DNA of 64,000 nucleotides from Catalinimonas alkaloidigena (GTDB lineage Bacteria; Bacteroidota; Bacteroidia; Cytophagales; Flexibacteraceae): NCBI RefSeq assembly GCF_900100765.1, contig NZ_FNFO01000013.1, positions 62,001 to 126,000 of the forward strand, read 5' to 3'. Shown piece by piece: positions 54,310 to 63,358 of this stretch (position 1 is its first letter; each line of letters starts with the position of its first letter). The notes under the pieces were generated by a model. It saw only the letters and a program-made list of their open reading frames with translations, ran no database searches and was not told where the DNA came from. The position numbers and the translations under genes were made by a program.

Positions 54310-54461
54310 AGGCGACAAAAATAGGAGAGAACGACAGAAACCGCAGGTTTCCGCCGTGCCCTTTTCCAGACCCGTCCGCACAAAAGGCAACCGCGCTGTC
54401 GTCGGACGGCTTGAAAACCGTCACGAGAGGCCGTCCGCTGACTGGTACCTGTAAAGATTTC

Positions 54462-57014
54462 TTACAGCCGCGGGTCGACTTCTTCGCTTTCCAGGGCTAG
54501 CACGCCGAAAACGCACTCGTGGACCTGCCGGAGCGGGGCACCCGCCACAAACCGTTCGAGGGCTTCCAGACCCAGGGCGAATTCGCGGAGGGCGAGCGAC
54601 CGTTTTTTGCCCAGGCCGCGTTTGCGTAGCTCCTTCAAATGGGGTTCCAGTGTGTAATCCGGGCCGTAGATGATGCGCAGGTATTCGCGGCCGCGGCATT
54701 TGACGGCGGGTTGCACTAGCCCGTGGGCGTTGCGCACGAGAAAAGGTTCTGGCTTGATGACCATCCCTTCGCCGCCGTGTGCCGTGAGGGCTTCCCACCA
54801 GGCGATGCCTTCCCGGCAACTGGCCTCGTCTTCCGTATCGATCCTCACGTACGACGTCGCCAGCAGGATCGGATCGAACGCACAGAAGCGGGCGAGGGTC
54901 TCCATGTGCCAGCCGTGCGACTGATCGGTGTGGACTTTTCCTTCGGTCGCCAGCAGGTGAAAGGGGGCCAATCGGTAGTCGTCGAGCGACTGAACGTCCC
55001 AGCAATACTGACGATAGGCGTCCACGAATTGCCCCGCCAGCGTGGCGCGTTGCTGGTAATGGTCTTGCAGCGTATCGATGGTCAGACCCCGTTGCTGCGC
55101 CTGTGCCAGTAGCGTATTGACCTCGGCCAGAGCGTGCGTTGAGGCGGCGCCCACGGCGGCGTACTGGTGTTGCAACAGCGCCTGCGCCTTGGCCGACCAG
55201 GGCATTAGTTCGGTATCCAGGCAGGCCCAGTCCGTTTGAAATTCGTCCCAGAACTTCGCCTGCGTCATCGCGTCGCGCAGCCGGGTCAGGAGTGCCTGTT
55301 CGGTCGCTTTATCCGGGAAAAAGGGGCGTCCGGTGCGGGTGTAGACAAGGCCGATGCCTTCGTCCTGCACGCCGAAGCGGCGTTGTGCGGCTGCCTCGTC
55401 CCGGCACAGCACCACGACGGCACGCGAGCCCATGTGTTTTTCTTCGCAGATGACGTGACGCACGCCCTGGCTGCGGTAGTGTTGAAAGGCCTCGGCCGGA
55501 TGCTCCAGCAGACCCGGTTGCTGCGACGTTTCCGACGGCGACATGGTGGGCGGCAGGTAAATCAGCCAGCGCGGGTTGGCTCCGAAGCGACTCATGACTT
55601 CCAGCGCGGCAATGGAGTTCTCTTCGCGGATGGTGACGGGCGGATGAAAGCGCGTTTCGAGGCGGCGCTTGCCCGTGACGTCGGCCAGGTCGAGCACGTC
55701 GTCGGCCAGTTGTTGGGCCGTAGTGGTTTCGGTAGGCACCGGATGCAGCGGACGGGCCGGTTCGGCGTAGACCTGCCGGGCCGACACCTCGACAAGTTCA
55801 CGTTCCGGATAACGCAGGGCGGTGAGCTTTCCACCGAAAACGCAGCCCGTATCGATGTCGATTGTGTGGTTCAGCCATTCGGCTTGGGGAACGGGCGTAT
55901 GGCCATAGACGACGGTGGCGCGTCCGCGGTACTCCTCCGCCCAGGGGTAGCGTACGGGCAGGCCAAATTCGTCAATTTCGCCGGTGGTTTCGCCGTAGAG
56001 GCAGAAATTGCGCACCGCCCCGGAACCCCGGCCCTGCATCTCCTCGCGCAGGCCGGCGTGGGCCACCACCAACTGCCCGCCGTCCAGCACCAGGTGACTC
56101 ACCAGACCCCGGATGAAGTCACGGACCTCGTCCTTGAATGCAGGAGAAGTCGATTCCAGTTGCGCCCAGGTTTCGGCCAGGCCGTGCCGCATTTGTACGT
56201 TTTTGCCGTTCAGTTTCTTCTCCAGTTTTACGTCATGGTTGCCCGGCACGCAGAACGCCACGCCGTCGCGCACCATGTCCATCACCAGCCGCAACACGCC
56301 CGGCGAATTCGGACCGCGGTCTACCAGATCGCCTAGAAAGATCACCTTCCGACCGCTCGGGGGCGTCACCCGAAAATGCCCGTCTTCCGTGGTGGTGATG
56401 GCATAGCCCAACTTTTCCAGCAGTTCCTGAAGTTCGTCGAAACAGCCGTGGACATCGCCAATGATGTCGAACGGTCCCCGTTCTTCCTGCCGGTTGTTCC
56501 AGAGGGGCACGCGTGTGATTTCGGCAGCGGCAACCTCTTCGGGCGAGCGTAACACGTGGATGTGCCGGAATCCTTCCCGTTTCAGTCCTTTCAACGAGCG
56601 TTTCAGGGCCGCCCGCTGCTGGCCGATGACGTGCCCACCGAACGAACGGTCGGCTCGCCCGGCATGGCGATCCCGCAGGAGGCGGTCGGGCAGATCCAGC
56701 ACAACGGCCACGGGCAGGCAGTGGTACTCACGGGCCAGCTGCAGCAGCGTTTTCCGCGACTCGGGGCGCACGTTGGTGGCGTCGATCACGGTCAGTTTGC
56801 CGCGTTTCAGCCGCTTGGCCGCGATGTAGTGCAGCACGTCGAACGCATCCTGCGTGGCGGCCTGTTCGTTTTCGTCGTCCGACACCAGCGCGCGGCATTC
56901 GTCCGACGTGATGATTTCCGTTTTCCGGAAGTGGTGCTGCGCAAAGGTCGATTTGCCGGAGCTACTCGCCCCGATCAGGACGACGAGCGAAAGTTCAGGG
57001 ATTTGGAATTGCAT
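54462..57014 (-). CDS. pnkp: Polynucleotide kinase-phosphatase-ligase of bacterial RNA repair
   Basis: This 850-residue protein is the three-domain Pnkp. The 5'-OH kinase has P-loop GASSSGKS at 15-22. The 2',3'-phosphatase has metallophosphoesterase motifs GDVHG 186-190, GDLVDRG 228-234, GNHD 258-261 and His319. The ATP-dependent ligase module has nucleotidyl-accepting Lys526 in EEKHMGSR and a GEGMVIKP motif at 748-755. All signature residues are intact. Pnkp heals the ends of RNAs cut by ribotoxins and seals them together with Hen1, which methylates the 3' end so the repaired site resists re-cutting. Here hen1 is two genes upstream on the same strand; the intervening membrane-protein gene ends 3 bases before this ATG, so all three form one operon. 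Confidence 0.96.
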   Translation of the reverse strand: MQFQIPELSLVVLIGASSSGKSTFAQHHFRKTEIITSDECRALVSDDENEQAATQDAFDVLHYIAAKRLKRGKLTVIDATNVRPESRKTLLQLAREYHCLPVAVVLDLPDRLLRDRHAGRADRSFGGHVIGQQRAALKRSLKGLKREGFRHIHVLRSPEEVAAAEITRVPLWNNRQEERGPFDIIGDVHGCFDELQELLEKLGYAITTTEDGHFRVTPPSGRKVIFLGDLVDRGPNSPGVLRLVMDMVRDGVAFCVPGNHDVKLEKKLNGKNVQMRHGLAETWAQLESTSPAFKDEVRDFIRGLVSHLVLDGGQLVVAHAGLREEMQGRGSGAVRNFCLYGETTGEIDEFGLPVRYPWAEEYRGRATVVYGHTPVPQAEWLNHTIDIDTGCVFGGKLTALRYPERELVEVSARQVYAEPARPLHPVPTETTTAQQLADDVLDLADVTGKRRLETRFHPPVTIREENSIAALEVMSRFGANPRWLIYLPPTMSPSETSQQPGLLEHPAEAFQHYRSQGVRHVICEEKHMGSRAVVVLCRDEAAAQRRFGVQDEGIGLVYTRTGRPFFPDKATEQALLTRLRDAMTQAKFWDEFQTDWACLDTELMPWSAKAQALLQHQYAAVGAASTHALAEVNTLLAQAQQRGLTIDTLQDHYQQRATLAGQFVDAYRQYCWDVQSLDDYRLAPFHLLATEGKVHTDQSHGWHMETLARFCAFDPILLATSYVRIDTEDEASCREGIAWWEALTAHGGEGMVIKPEPFLVRNAHGLVQPAVKCRGREYLRIIYGPDYTLEPHLKELRKRGLGKKRSLALREFALGLEALERFVAGAPLRQVHECVFGVLALESEEVDPRL

Positions 57015-57017
57015 CGC

Positions 57018-58487
57018 TTAAGGTTGATGGTGGTCGAGGTATTGTTTTTCCAGACGTGATAATTCGGGCAGATTCCAGGGAAAGTCACGTACGATCATCT
57101 CTAGTTCATAATCATCCAACTGCGCCAGTTTTTTTCCATAACGGATGTGTGCGGCCTGCTCTCTTTTATGTTGGATCGGGTAGAAAAGCGCGCCTTGCAC
57201 TTGGGCATAACAGGCCATAGAGATATGCTCATCTACGAGCAACTGTAACGACTGCGGGTGGGAGGGATCGGCTAACCGTTGACGCAGTTGCTGAGGCAGC
57301 TGGTCGACCGTGGTGGGTTGCTGGTTCAGGAAGACGCGTTCGGCAGAATCGACCCGCACCTGGAGCGAAGGGCCAAATAGTTTTTGAAAACAGTTGGGTG
57401 ATAACGGAACACCGGCTGGATCGGCAAAGCTGGCTTTAGAAATTTGCTGTAGCGCTTCGTCACAGATGTAGCTTTCTGTCACCAGCGGGAAAAAACGTCG
57501 GGCGCGGTAAGCTTCAGGAGGTAGAAGAGAAGAAAATGGAACCGTCGCGTAAAAAACCTGATCCACCCCTTCTCGCCGAAGCCTGATGGCCAGATTACGC
57601 ACGAATTGTAGCGAAACAGAGCGGTCAACAATTAAGTTGACGCGTACGGGCAGCGCATGTTCGTCGAAGTAGGAATTGCCAGCTCCGCCATAAATTAACT
57701 GGATCAGTTCGGTCCGGTCAAGCGGTTGGTACTTATACAGTAAGGTAGGGGACAACTGAGGATCGTTTTTGGCGCGTGCCACCAGGAGATCAAAGTGATT
57801 GCCCACACTTCCCAACAACGGTTCTGGGGTAGCAATGGAAGAGGGAAGGTCAAGCTGGTAATGTTGGTAAAATTGCACAATTGGCGTCGGTGGTGCAGAA
57901 AGATCCCATCGGGCTACGAGAAACCCGAACAGCAGCATCCCTCCGAGCGACCCCAGCATTGGCCTCCAGAGCCGTCCTTTGTGGAGCCGACGGAGGGTCA
58001 GCCACGATTGACCGAAGATGACTAGCACCAACATGACGAACAGATAGCGGTAGTCAGGATAAAAATCGAGCAGGAAGAAACTGACGATGTTAAAAAGTAT
58101 GGGCAAGATAAAGCCCAGCCGTGAGGCTACATCCAGAAAAGGCCACAGTACAAACCGCTGGTCGTTGCCTATCGAAAGCCGATGCCGTCGGGTGCGCAAG
58201 CCTTGTTGAGGCTTGCGCCGGGCGTACCAGATTTGCAGGCAAATGTTTTGCCCCAGGATGTACGCTACAAACGCAATGAAGCGGTTATAAAAAGTACGAG
58301 CTTCGGGCGAAAGCGCGAAAGGCTCGTGCATTGAAAAGACCAGCATGCAACCTTCGCGCAACACCACTACCCAGGCGTAGAACGTAAGGGCGGTGAGCGC
58401 CCCTAGCCCTACGCCTACCCAGCGCCGGTCGGGCGGAAGCGGATCAAAATCCCCTCGCTGCTGCAGAAATCCTCGGATAAGTGCCAT
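57018..58487 (-). CDS. Polytopic membrane protein encoded between hen1 and pnkp
   Basis: This 489-residue protein has about five membrane segments near 27-49, 67-88, 118-141, 146-166 and 177-195, and a large soluble C-terminal part (200-489). The segment at about 395-440 (AERVFLNQQPTTVDQLPQQLRQRL) and that at about 280-320 (LPVRVNLIVDRSVSLQFVRNLAIRLRREGVDQVFYATVP) vaguely recall the periplasmic fold of ExbD/TolR, but I cannot assign a family. Its ATG overlaps the hen1 stop (TAATG sharing base 58487) and its stop is 3 bases before pnkp. Such spacing implies co-translation with the RNA-repair genes. Its function is unknown; linking repair to the membrane or sensing damage is conjecture. Confidence 0.85.
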   Translation of the reverse strand: MALIRGFLQQRGDFDPLPPDRRWVGVGLGALTALTFYAWVVVLREGCMLVFSMHEPFALSPEARTFYNRFIAFVAYILGQNICLQIWYARRKPQQGLRTRRHRLSIGNDQRFVLWPFLDVASRLGFILPILFNIVSFFLLDFYPDYRYLFVMLVLVIFGQSWLTLRRLHKGRLWRPMLGSLGGMLLFGFLVARWDLSAPPTPIVQFYQHYQLDLPSSIATPEPLLGSVGNHFDLLVARAKNDPQLSPTLLYKYQPLDRTELIQLIYGGAGNSYFDEHALPVRVNLIVDRSVSLQFVRNLAIRLRREGVDQVFYATVPFSSLLPPEAYRARRFFPLVTESYICDEALQQISKASFADPAGVPLSPNCFQKLFGPSLQVRVDSAERVFLNQQPTTVDQLPQQLRQRLADPSHPQSLQLLVDEHISMACYAQVQGALFYPIQHKREQAAHIRYGKKLAQLDDYELEMIVRDFPWNLPELSRLEKQYLDHHQP

Positions 58488-59923
58488 TATGCCAATCGAA
58501 AAACGGCCATTTGCGACGGGGCACCCACGTCAGGATCTGTTTCACCGACGGGAAAGAGAGAAACGGTGTAGTCAAAGCGTTCGGCGATGCCGTCGGCCCA
58601 CGTTTGAAACTCGGCACGGCTCCACTCGAAGCGGTGGTCGGTATGGCGGAACGTACCGGCGGTGAGCGATTCGTAGCGAACATTATAGTCGGCGTTGGGC
58701 GTGGTGAGGACGACCGTGCCGGGACGAGCAAACTCAAAGACCACGCGCGCAAAGGCATGGAGGCGGGCGGGGTCGAGGTGTTCGATCACTTCCACGATGG
58801 CCGCCCCGTCGAACCCTTCCAGCCGGGCATCGCGGTAGGTGAGCGATCCTTGCATCAGTTGCAGCCGTTCGCGCTGGCGGGGCGATAGTTCGTCGTAATG
58901 CAGCCGGTCGGCGGCGCGTTGCAGCGAGCGATACGACACGTCCATGCCCACAATCTGTTCAAACTGCCCGTCGCGCAGCAGAAGTTGTAGGAGCTTGCCT
59001 TCACCACAACCCAGGTCGAGGACACGGCGGACCCCGGCTCTTCGCAGTTGTTCGACAGCGGCCAGCAACCGTTGCTGGTGCAGCGAAACGCGCGGCTCGG
59101 TTGGCGCGACGGGTTCCGTAACATCTTCGGCTTCAGGGAGGAGATCGCCGTCTAAGGCTTCTTCCACCGCTTCATTTTCAAGAAGACGCGACAGGGCCAG
59201 CCGGGTCAGGCCGCCCAGCTTCATCAGGTACTGGCGGGTGATGTAGTCGCGTTCGGGATGCGTGGCCAGCCAACCTTCGCCTTTGGTCAGCAGCTTGTCG
59301 ACTTCCTGTGCCGATACCCAGTAGTGTTTTTCGCGGTCCAGGACCGGCATCAATACGTAAAGGTGCGATAAGAGCGTCTGGACCGGCAATTCGTGCCGCA
59401 GGGTGACCGAAAAATAGGGACTTTCGCCCCAGGCCGGAAACTGCGGATCGAGCGGATGGGGCGTGATGTCAAGCGCATACCCCAACGGCTTAAAGAGGCG
59501 CTTCAGGGCATCCGCGCCCCCGCGTGCCCGCACCACGGAAAGGCGCGCTTCCAGCGGCAACGGCGTATCGACCAGGTGAGGTCGGTCGTGGCAACGGCCG
59601 TTCAGCGCGGACGAATACACCTGCGCCAGCGCGTGGCTCAGAAACGACGAGGCGACGTAGGGCCGGTCGTTTACGTACTGCTGGAGGGCAAAGCCTTCCC
59701 CGGCGGGCCCCGATTTCCGACGGACCAGGGCAATGGGATCGAGGTCGAGCAGCAGCGCGGCCGTGCAGCGTTGGGCGGTGGCTTCGGGATAAAAGACGTG
59801 GGCTTTCCCCGCCGAGATGTCGAACGTCTGGACGCGGTCGGGGTGTTTGTGCAGCAGGTAGCCCAGTTCGGTGGCGGCCAGCCCTTCGCTGGGGCGGCCC
59901 GTGGTTGAAAGAGTCAGCAGCAT
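58487..59923 (-). CDS. hen1: Hen1: 3'-terminal RNA ribose 2'-O-methyltransferase
   Basis: This 478-residue protein has two parts. The N-terminal domain (1-240) is the bacterial Hen1 module that activates the Pnkp ligase, opening MLLTLSTTGRPSEGLAATELGYLL. The C-terminal methyltransferase has SAM motif VLDLGCGEGKL (301-311). The Hen1 metal-site pattern is E378, E381, H382, with H427/H430 in FRHTDHRFEW. It methylates the 2'-OH at the 3' end of broken RNA before sealing by Pnkp. The start at the ATG at 59923 is chosen; an open frame further upstream encodes an out-of-frame shadow of the response regulator gene. It is first in the operon hen1-membrane protein-pnkp. A weak TACTTTG box precedes it. 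Confidence 0.96.
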   Translation of the reverse strand: MLLTLSTTGRPSEGLAATELGYLLHKHPDRVQTFDISAGKAHVFYPEATAQRCTAALLLDLDPIALVRRKSGPAGEGFALQQYVNDRPYVASSFLSHALAQVYSSALNGRCHDRPHLVDTPLPLEARLSVVRARGGADALKRLFKPLGYALDITPHPLDPQFPAWGESPYFSVTLRHELPVQTLLSHLYVLMPVLDREKHYWVSAQEVDKLLTKGEGWLATHPERDYITRQYLMKLGGLTRLALSRLLENEAVEEALDGDLLPEAEDVTEPVAPTEPRVSLHQQRLLAAVEQLRRAGVRRVLDLGCGEGKLLQLLLRDGQFEQIVGMDVSYRSLQRAADRLHYDELSPRQRERLQLMQGSLTYRDARLEGFDGAAIVEVIEHLDPARLHAFARVVFEFARPGTVVLTTPNADYNVRYESLTAGTFRHTDHRFEWSRAEFQTWADGIAERFDYTVSLFPVGETDPDVGAPSQMAVFRLA

Positions 59924-59994
59924 AGCGTTACCAAAGTAACGACATCCGCCTCGCGAAACCGCTGCAGTGTAGGATTTTCCGAAAGAAGGAAGCG

Positions 59995-60390
59995 TTAACT
60001 GCCCGCCAGAATGGCGCGGAGCTGCTGGGCGTCGAACGGCTTGGTCAGGTAGCCAGCCACGTTGAACTGCCGGGCGCGTTCCAGGTCGCCGGGTGCGCTG
60101 GAACTGGTGTACATCACCACCTTGGGTTTGCTGGCAAAATGAGTTTGGGTGAACTGCTCCAGAAACTCGAATCCGTTCATAACGGGCATGTTGATGTCGA
60201 GCATGATCAGGTCCGGGCACGGATCTGAAGCGATGGAAACGCACTTCTGACTCAGAATGTCGAGGCCTTCCCGGCCGTTAACGGCTACTTCGACGTGTTG
60301 GGTGATGTCGGCCAGGGCCAAAAGTGCCTGGGTAACTTCGTTGCTCACTTTGTCGTCGTCGATCAGGAGCACGGAATTCAGTTTCTCCAT
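59995..60390 (-). CDS. CheY-like single-domain response regulator
   Basis: This 131-residue receiver domain has acidic pocket Asp11-Asp12-Asp13, phosphoacceptor Asp65 in LIMLDINMPVMNG, Thr in MYTSSS and Lys in YLTKPF. No output domain is present. It starts 6 bases after the stop of the PAS histidine kinase, a typical kinase-regulator pair of Bacteroidota. It may signal by protein contact or phosphotransfer. Confidence 0.93.
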   Translation of the reverse strand: MEKLNSVLLIDDDKVSNEVTQALLALADITQHVEVAVNGREGLDILSQKCVSIASDPCPDLIMLDINMPVMNGFEFLEQFTQTHFASKPKVVMYTSSSAPGDLERARQFNVAGYLTKPFDAQQLRAILAGS

Positions 60391-60396
60391 CGGGTA

Positions 60397-62871
60397 TTAG
60401 TTGAATCGGACGGTAAAAATACTCCCTTTATTGAGTTCAGAGGTAATTTCGATCGTACCGCCGTGGTTTTCGATGATGCGTTTGATGATGTAGAGGCCAA
60501 TGCCGCTGCCTTCTACGTGGGCGTGCAGCCGCTTGTACATCTCAAATGCCTTGGTTTGGTCTTCCGGAGCGAGGCCCAGCCCGTTGTCGCGCACCTGCAA
60601 TACGACCTGGCCCTGTTCCTGGTATGTACTGATCCAGACTTCCGGCGACCGCGCCGGGGCGTGGTACTTCAGGGCGTTGCTCAAGAGGTTGTACAGAATG
60701 CTGCGCAGGTCTTTGCGCGGGTAGAGAAGGGTCGGCACCTGAAAATCGACGTGGAGGCGCGCCCGGGTTTCCAACCGTAGCGGAGCAATGTCTTGTTGAA
60801 TTTCGTCCAGCAGCGGCTGAAACGCCACCTCTTGCGCGGTTTCGGAGAGGCCCTTCTGTACTTTGGCAATTTCGGACAGTTGTTGGATGACGGTCCGCAG
60901 CCGCTGGTGCGATTCCGCCATCATGCTCAGCCAGTGCAGGTCGGCCGCCGGAAGTTTCGGCGCGACCAGGGTCTGAAAAACCTGCAACAGCCCTTCCAGA
61001 TTGGCAATGGGATGTTTCAGGTCATGCGAAGCCACGTACACAAAATTATCCAGGTCGTTGTTGATGCGGAGTAGCTGCTCGTTTTGCGCTTGCAACGCCT
61101 GTTCTTTCTCTTTGAGCGTCGAGATGTCGGTGATGGACCCCACCATGCGGTACGGCTGGCCGGCGGCATCGTACACAATCAGGCCCCGGCCCAGCACGTA
61201 GGCGTAGGTTTGGTCGGCGCGCAACAGGCGGTACTCGGTCTGCCACGAGCGCTGTTCGGCGGCCCGGCAGGCGTCGATCGTCTGGCGAACACGCGGCAAA
61301 TCGTCCGGATGAATCCGGCTGAACCAGGAGGTGAGCGTGTGGCCCTCTTCCTGTTCCCGGATGTAACCGAACAGCTGTTCAAAGATCGGACTGACATAGA
61401 CTGTCGGTTCGCTAAGCAGGTGATCCCAGATCACGTCGTTGGTGGCCTGCGCTACCAACGCAAAGCGCTCGTTGCTGGCCTGGAGCTCCTGCGTGCGTTG
61501 CCGGACCCGTACTTCCAGATCGTTGTTCAGCTGCTGCAGCACGTCGCTCATGTCCGTAAGCGCGGTATGCGACTCCTGCAACTGTTGCAGCGTTTGGCGC
61601 AACTCCTGTTCGACGCGTTTGAGGGGCGTTACGTCCTGCGTAATTCCGCGAATGGCGCGAATTTTTCCCCCTTCGGCGCGTTGCGGATAGCCACGGGTGT
61701 GGAGAATGCGCTCCTGGCCATCGGTGTTTCGCCGGATGCGGTACGTATATTCGTAGGGCGTGCCCAGTTGGGCGGCCTCGCCGATGCGCTGCAACAGACC
61801 GGGGGCATCTTCCGGATGCACACGACTCGCCAGGTCGTTGAGCGAGATGGGCGTGTTCGGCGACAGGCCGAAAATCTGGTACAACTCGTCTGACCAGAGA
61901 ATTTGGCGCGTATCGTTTTTCAGCAGGATTTCCCAGTGCCCCAGGTGGGCCCGCTGTTGCGATTCCTGCAACAACGCATGGGTGCGCAAGAGGTTGTCGT
62001 GCAGGGTGACCTCGCGGGTAACGTCGTCGAACAGCCAGAGGCGTCCGTGCAGCCCTTCCTGCCGAATCGGCAGGTAACTCACGCGCAGGATGACGTGCTC
62101 CGGGTCTTCGTATTTCCAGAGCCAGTCGTGCAGGGCCTTGTCGGGCCGCTCGACCAGTCGGTGGGCCACCTCCATAATTTCTTCCTGATTGCTGGCCCGC
62201 ATTCGCAGGTCGTGCAGGGCCAGGGCCAGTTCTTCGGCCGGATGGGTGCCGGCGGGTCGGTTCAGCCAGCGGGCGGCCGCTTCATTGAGCGTAACCCGGG
62301 GCGTGTGGTGGTCGATGTAGACAAAGCCCTGCGTCACAAACGTAGACAAAACCCGAAGCTGCTCGTGGGGCAGGGCCGGTGGGAGGTCGGTGCGGGTCGG
62401 GAGCGACGTAAGCTGACTCAGGCAACAGGACAGGAACAGTTGCAGCGAAGGGTCGATCTCCGTCAGGTGCTGCCAGCCCATCACCAGCGTGCTTTCGCCG
62501 CCGGGGGTACGCACCGGCAGGAGGGCTGCACAGCCCATTTCGGTGGTGGCTAACAACGTTTGCAGCGGTGCTAGCGCTTCGGGCGTATCCAGAAACGTGG
62601 GGGCGGTTGTGTGCAGGTAGGTTGCGTAATCCGGTTGCGAGAGGGGCGGGGTGGGCCGCCAGCGGGGTTGGGTAAACGCCACCTGCACAGCCGACGTTGT
62701 GGTAGGACGGAGCCACCAGAGCGTAGTCGCCTCGGCCAGGCGAAACAGGAGTTCCAGGCCCTTTTCCAGCGAACGCACGTCGGTGCCCGACGTAACCGCG
62801 TGCAAAAAACGGTGCGTCTGCTGGAGCCAGTAAAGCCCCTGTTCTTCTGTATGAAACCCAAGATTAGGCAT
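60397..62871 (-). CDS. PAS-domain sensor histidine kinase
   Basis: This 824-residue soluble kinase has an N-terminal GAF-like region (about 20-170). PAS-type domains lie at about 185-290, 305-425 (ILWSDELYQIFGLSPNTPISL) and 465-585 (VSPIFEQLFGYIREQEEGHTL), the last two joined by a coiled coil. His616 in ASHDLKHPIANLEGLL marks the phosphoacceptor helix, followed by a HATPase domain with VRDNGLGLAP and GSGIGLYIIKRI. Its catalytic half is similar to that of the CheB-CheR kinase at 2419-6576 (FVYxASHDLKxPIANLEGL). The partner is the receiver protein directly downstream. No membrane segments are seen. Confidence 0.93.
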   Translation of the reverse strand: MPNLGFHTEEQGLYWLQQTHRFLHAVTSGTDVRSLEKGLELLFRLAEATTLWWLRPTTTSAVQVAFTQPRWRPTPPLSQPDYATYLHTTAPTFLDTPEALAPLQTLLATTEMGCAALLPVRTPGGESTLVMGWQHLTEIDPSLQLFLSCCLSQLTSLPTRTDLPPALPHEQLRVLSTFVTQGFVYIDHHTPRVTLNEAAARWLNRPAGTHPAEELALALHDLRMRASNQEEIMEVAHRLVERPDKALHDWLWKYEDPEHVILRVSYLPIRQEGLHGRLWLFDDVTREVTLHDNLLRTHALLQESQQRAHLGHWEILLKNDTRQILWSDELYQIFGLSPNTPISLNDLASRVHPEDAPGLLQRIGEAAQLGTPYEYTYRIRRNTDGQERILHTRGYPQRAEGGKIRAIRGITQDVTPLKRVEQELRQTLQQLQESHTALTDMSDVLQQLNNDLEVRVRQRTQELQASNERFALVAQATNDVIWDHLLSEPTVYVSPIFEQLFGYIREQEEGHTLTSWFSRIHPDDLPRVRQTIDACRAAEQRSWQTEYRLLRADQTYAYVLGRGLIVYDAAGQPYRMVGSITDISTLKEKEQALQAQNEQLLRINNDLDNFVYVASHDLKHPIANLEGLLQVFQTLVAPKLPAADLHWLSMMAESHQRLRTVIQQLSEIAKVQKGLSETAQEVAFQPLLDEIQQDIAPLRLETRARLHVDFQVPTLLYPRKDLRSILYNLLSNALKYHAPARSPEVWISTYQEQGQVVLQVRDNGLGLAPEDQTKAFEMYKRLHAHVEGSGIGLYIIKRIIENHGGTIEITSELNKGSIFTVRFN

Positions 62872-63358
62872 CGGCAGTGTGCATGGCGTTGACTACGAAA
62901 GGTCGAAAAGCGGTTGTGCAGCGGCGAAAAATTGCGTTCCTGGTTCACCGAAATCGGGAATCCGAACGGGCATGGGCATAAACTACGGCGCTGCGCCTAA
63001 CGGGTGGGAATGCACGGCGCCTATGGTACTTGTGCCGCTTGATGCACGTCGATTCTCCCTTTGCTGACCTTAAAAAAGCGTATTTCGTTGCAAGTACTCG
63101 CCCTCCCAGCAAGCATGTTAAAAACGAATCGGCACGGAATCAACCGGGTTCTATTCTTAAAAAAATCCAGCAACCGCGGTCCGGCTTCAGTGCTTCTACC
63201 AAAAGTAGGCAGGAGTGGCGCATTCTAACCGGAATCGCGATTTTCCCTACAAAGATAGGACACTCTTGTATGTGATGTTTCAATGGGAAGTTAAAAAAAA
63301 GACGGCGCTTTATGGAATTGCCCTGCGCCCTGCATCCTTATGGAAAAGCCAAGGGCCT
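62872..63358. other. Divergent intergenic region
   Basis: This stretch of 487 bases between the leftward PAS kinase and the rightward secreted protein has no recognised gene. A candidate -7 box for the kinase is listed separately. No promoter is clear for the rightward gene. Confidence 0.5.
63250..63257 (-). promoter_or_regulatory. Candidate -7 box (TATCTTTG) upstream of the PAS kinase
   Basis: TATCTTTG on the minus strand has a TTG 23 bases further upstream (63283-63281), a little longer than usual. It would give a leader of over 350 bases, so the link to the kinase is uncertain. Confidence 0.35.

Noticed and set aside
54316-54323. TATTTTTG -7 box directly upstream of the M20 deacetylase
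   Set aside because: It is only 7 bases from the ATG and has no -33 partner, so it would require a leaderless transcript; probably a chance match.
59924-60244. N-terminal extension of hen1 to 60244
   Set aside because: The added 107 residues overlap the response-regulator gene out of frame and have no Hen1 similarity; the ATG at 59923 starts the conserved sequence.
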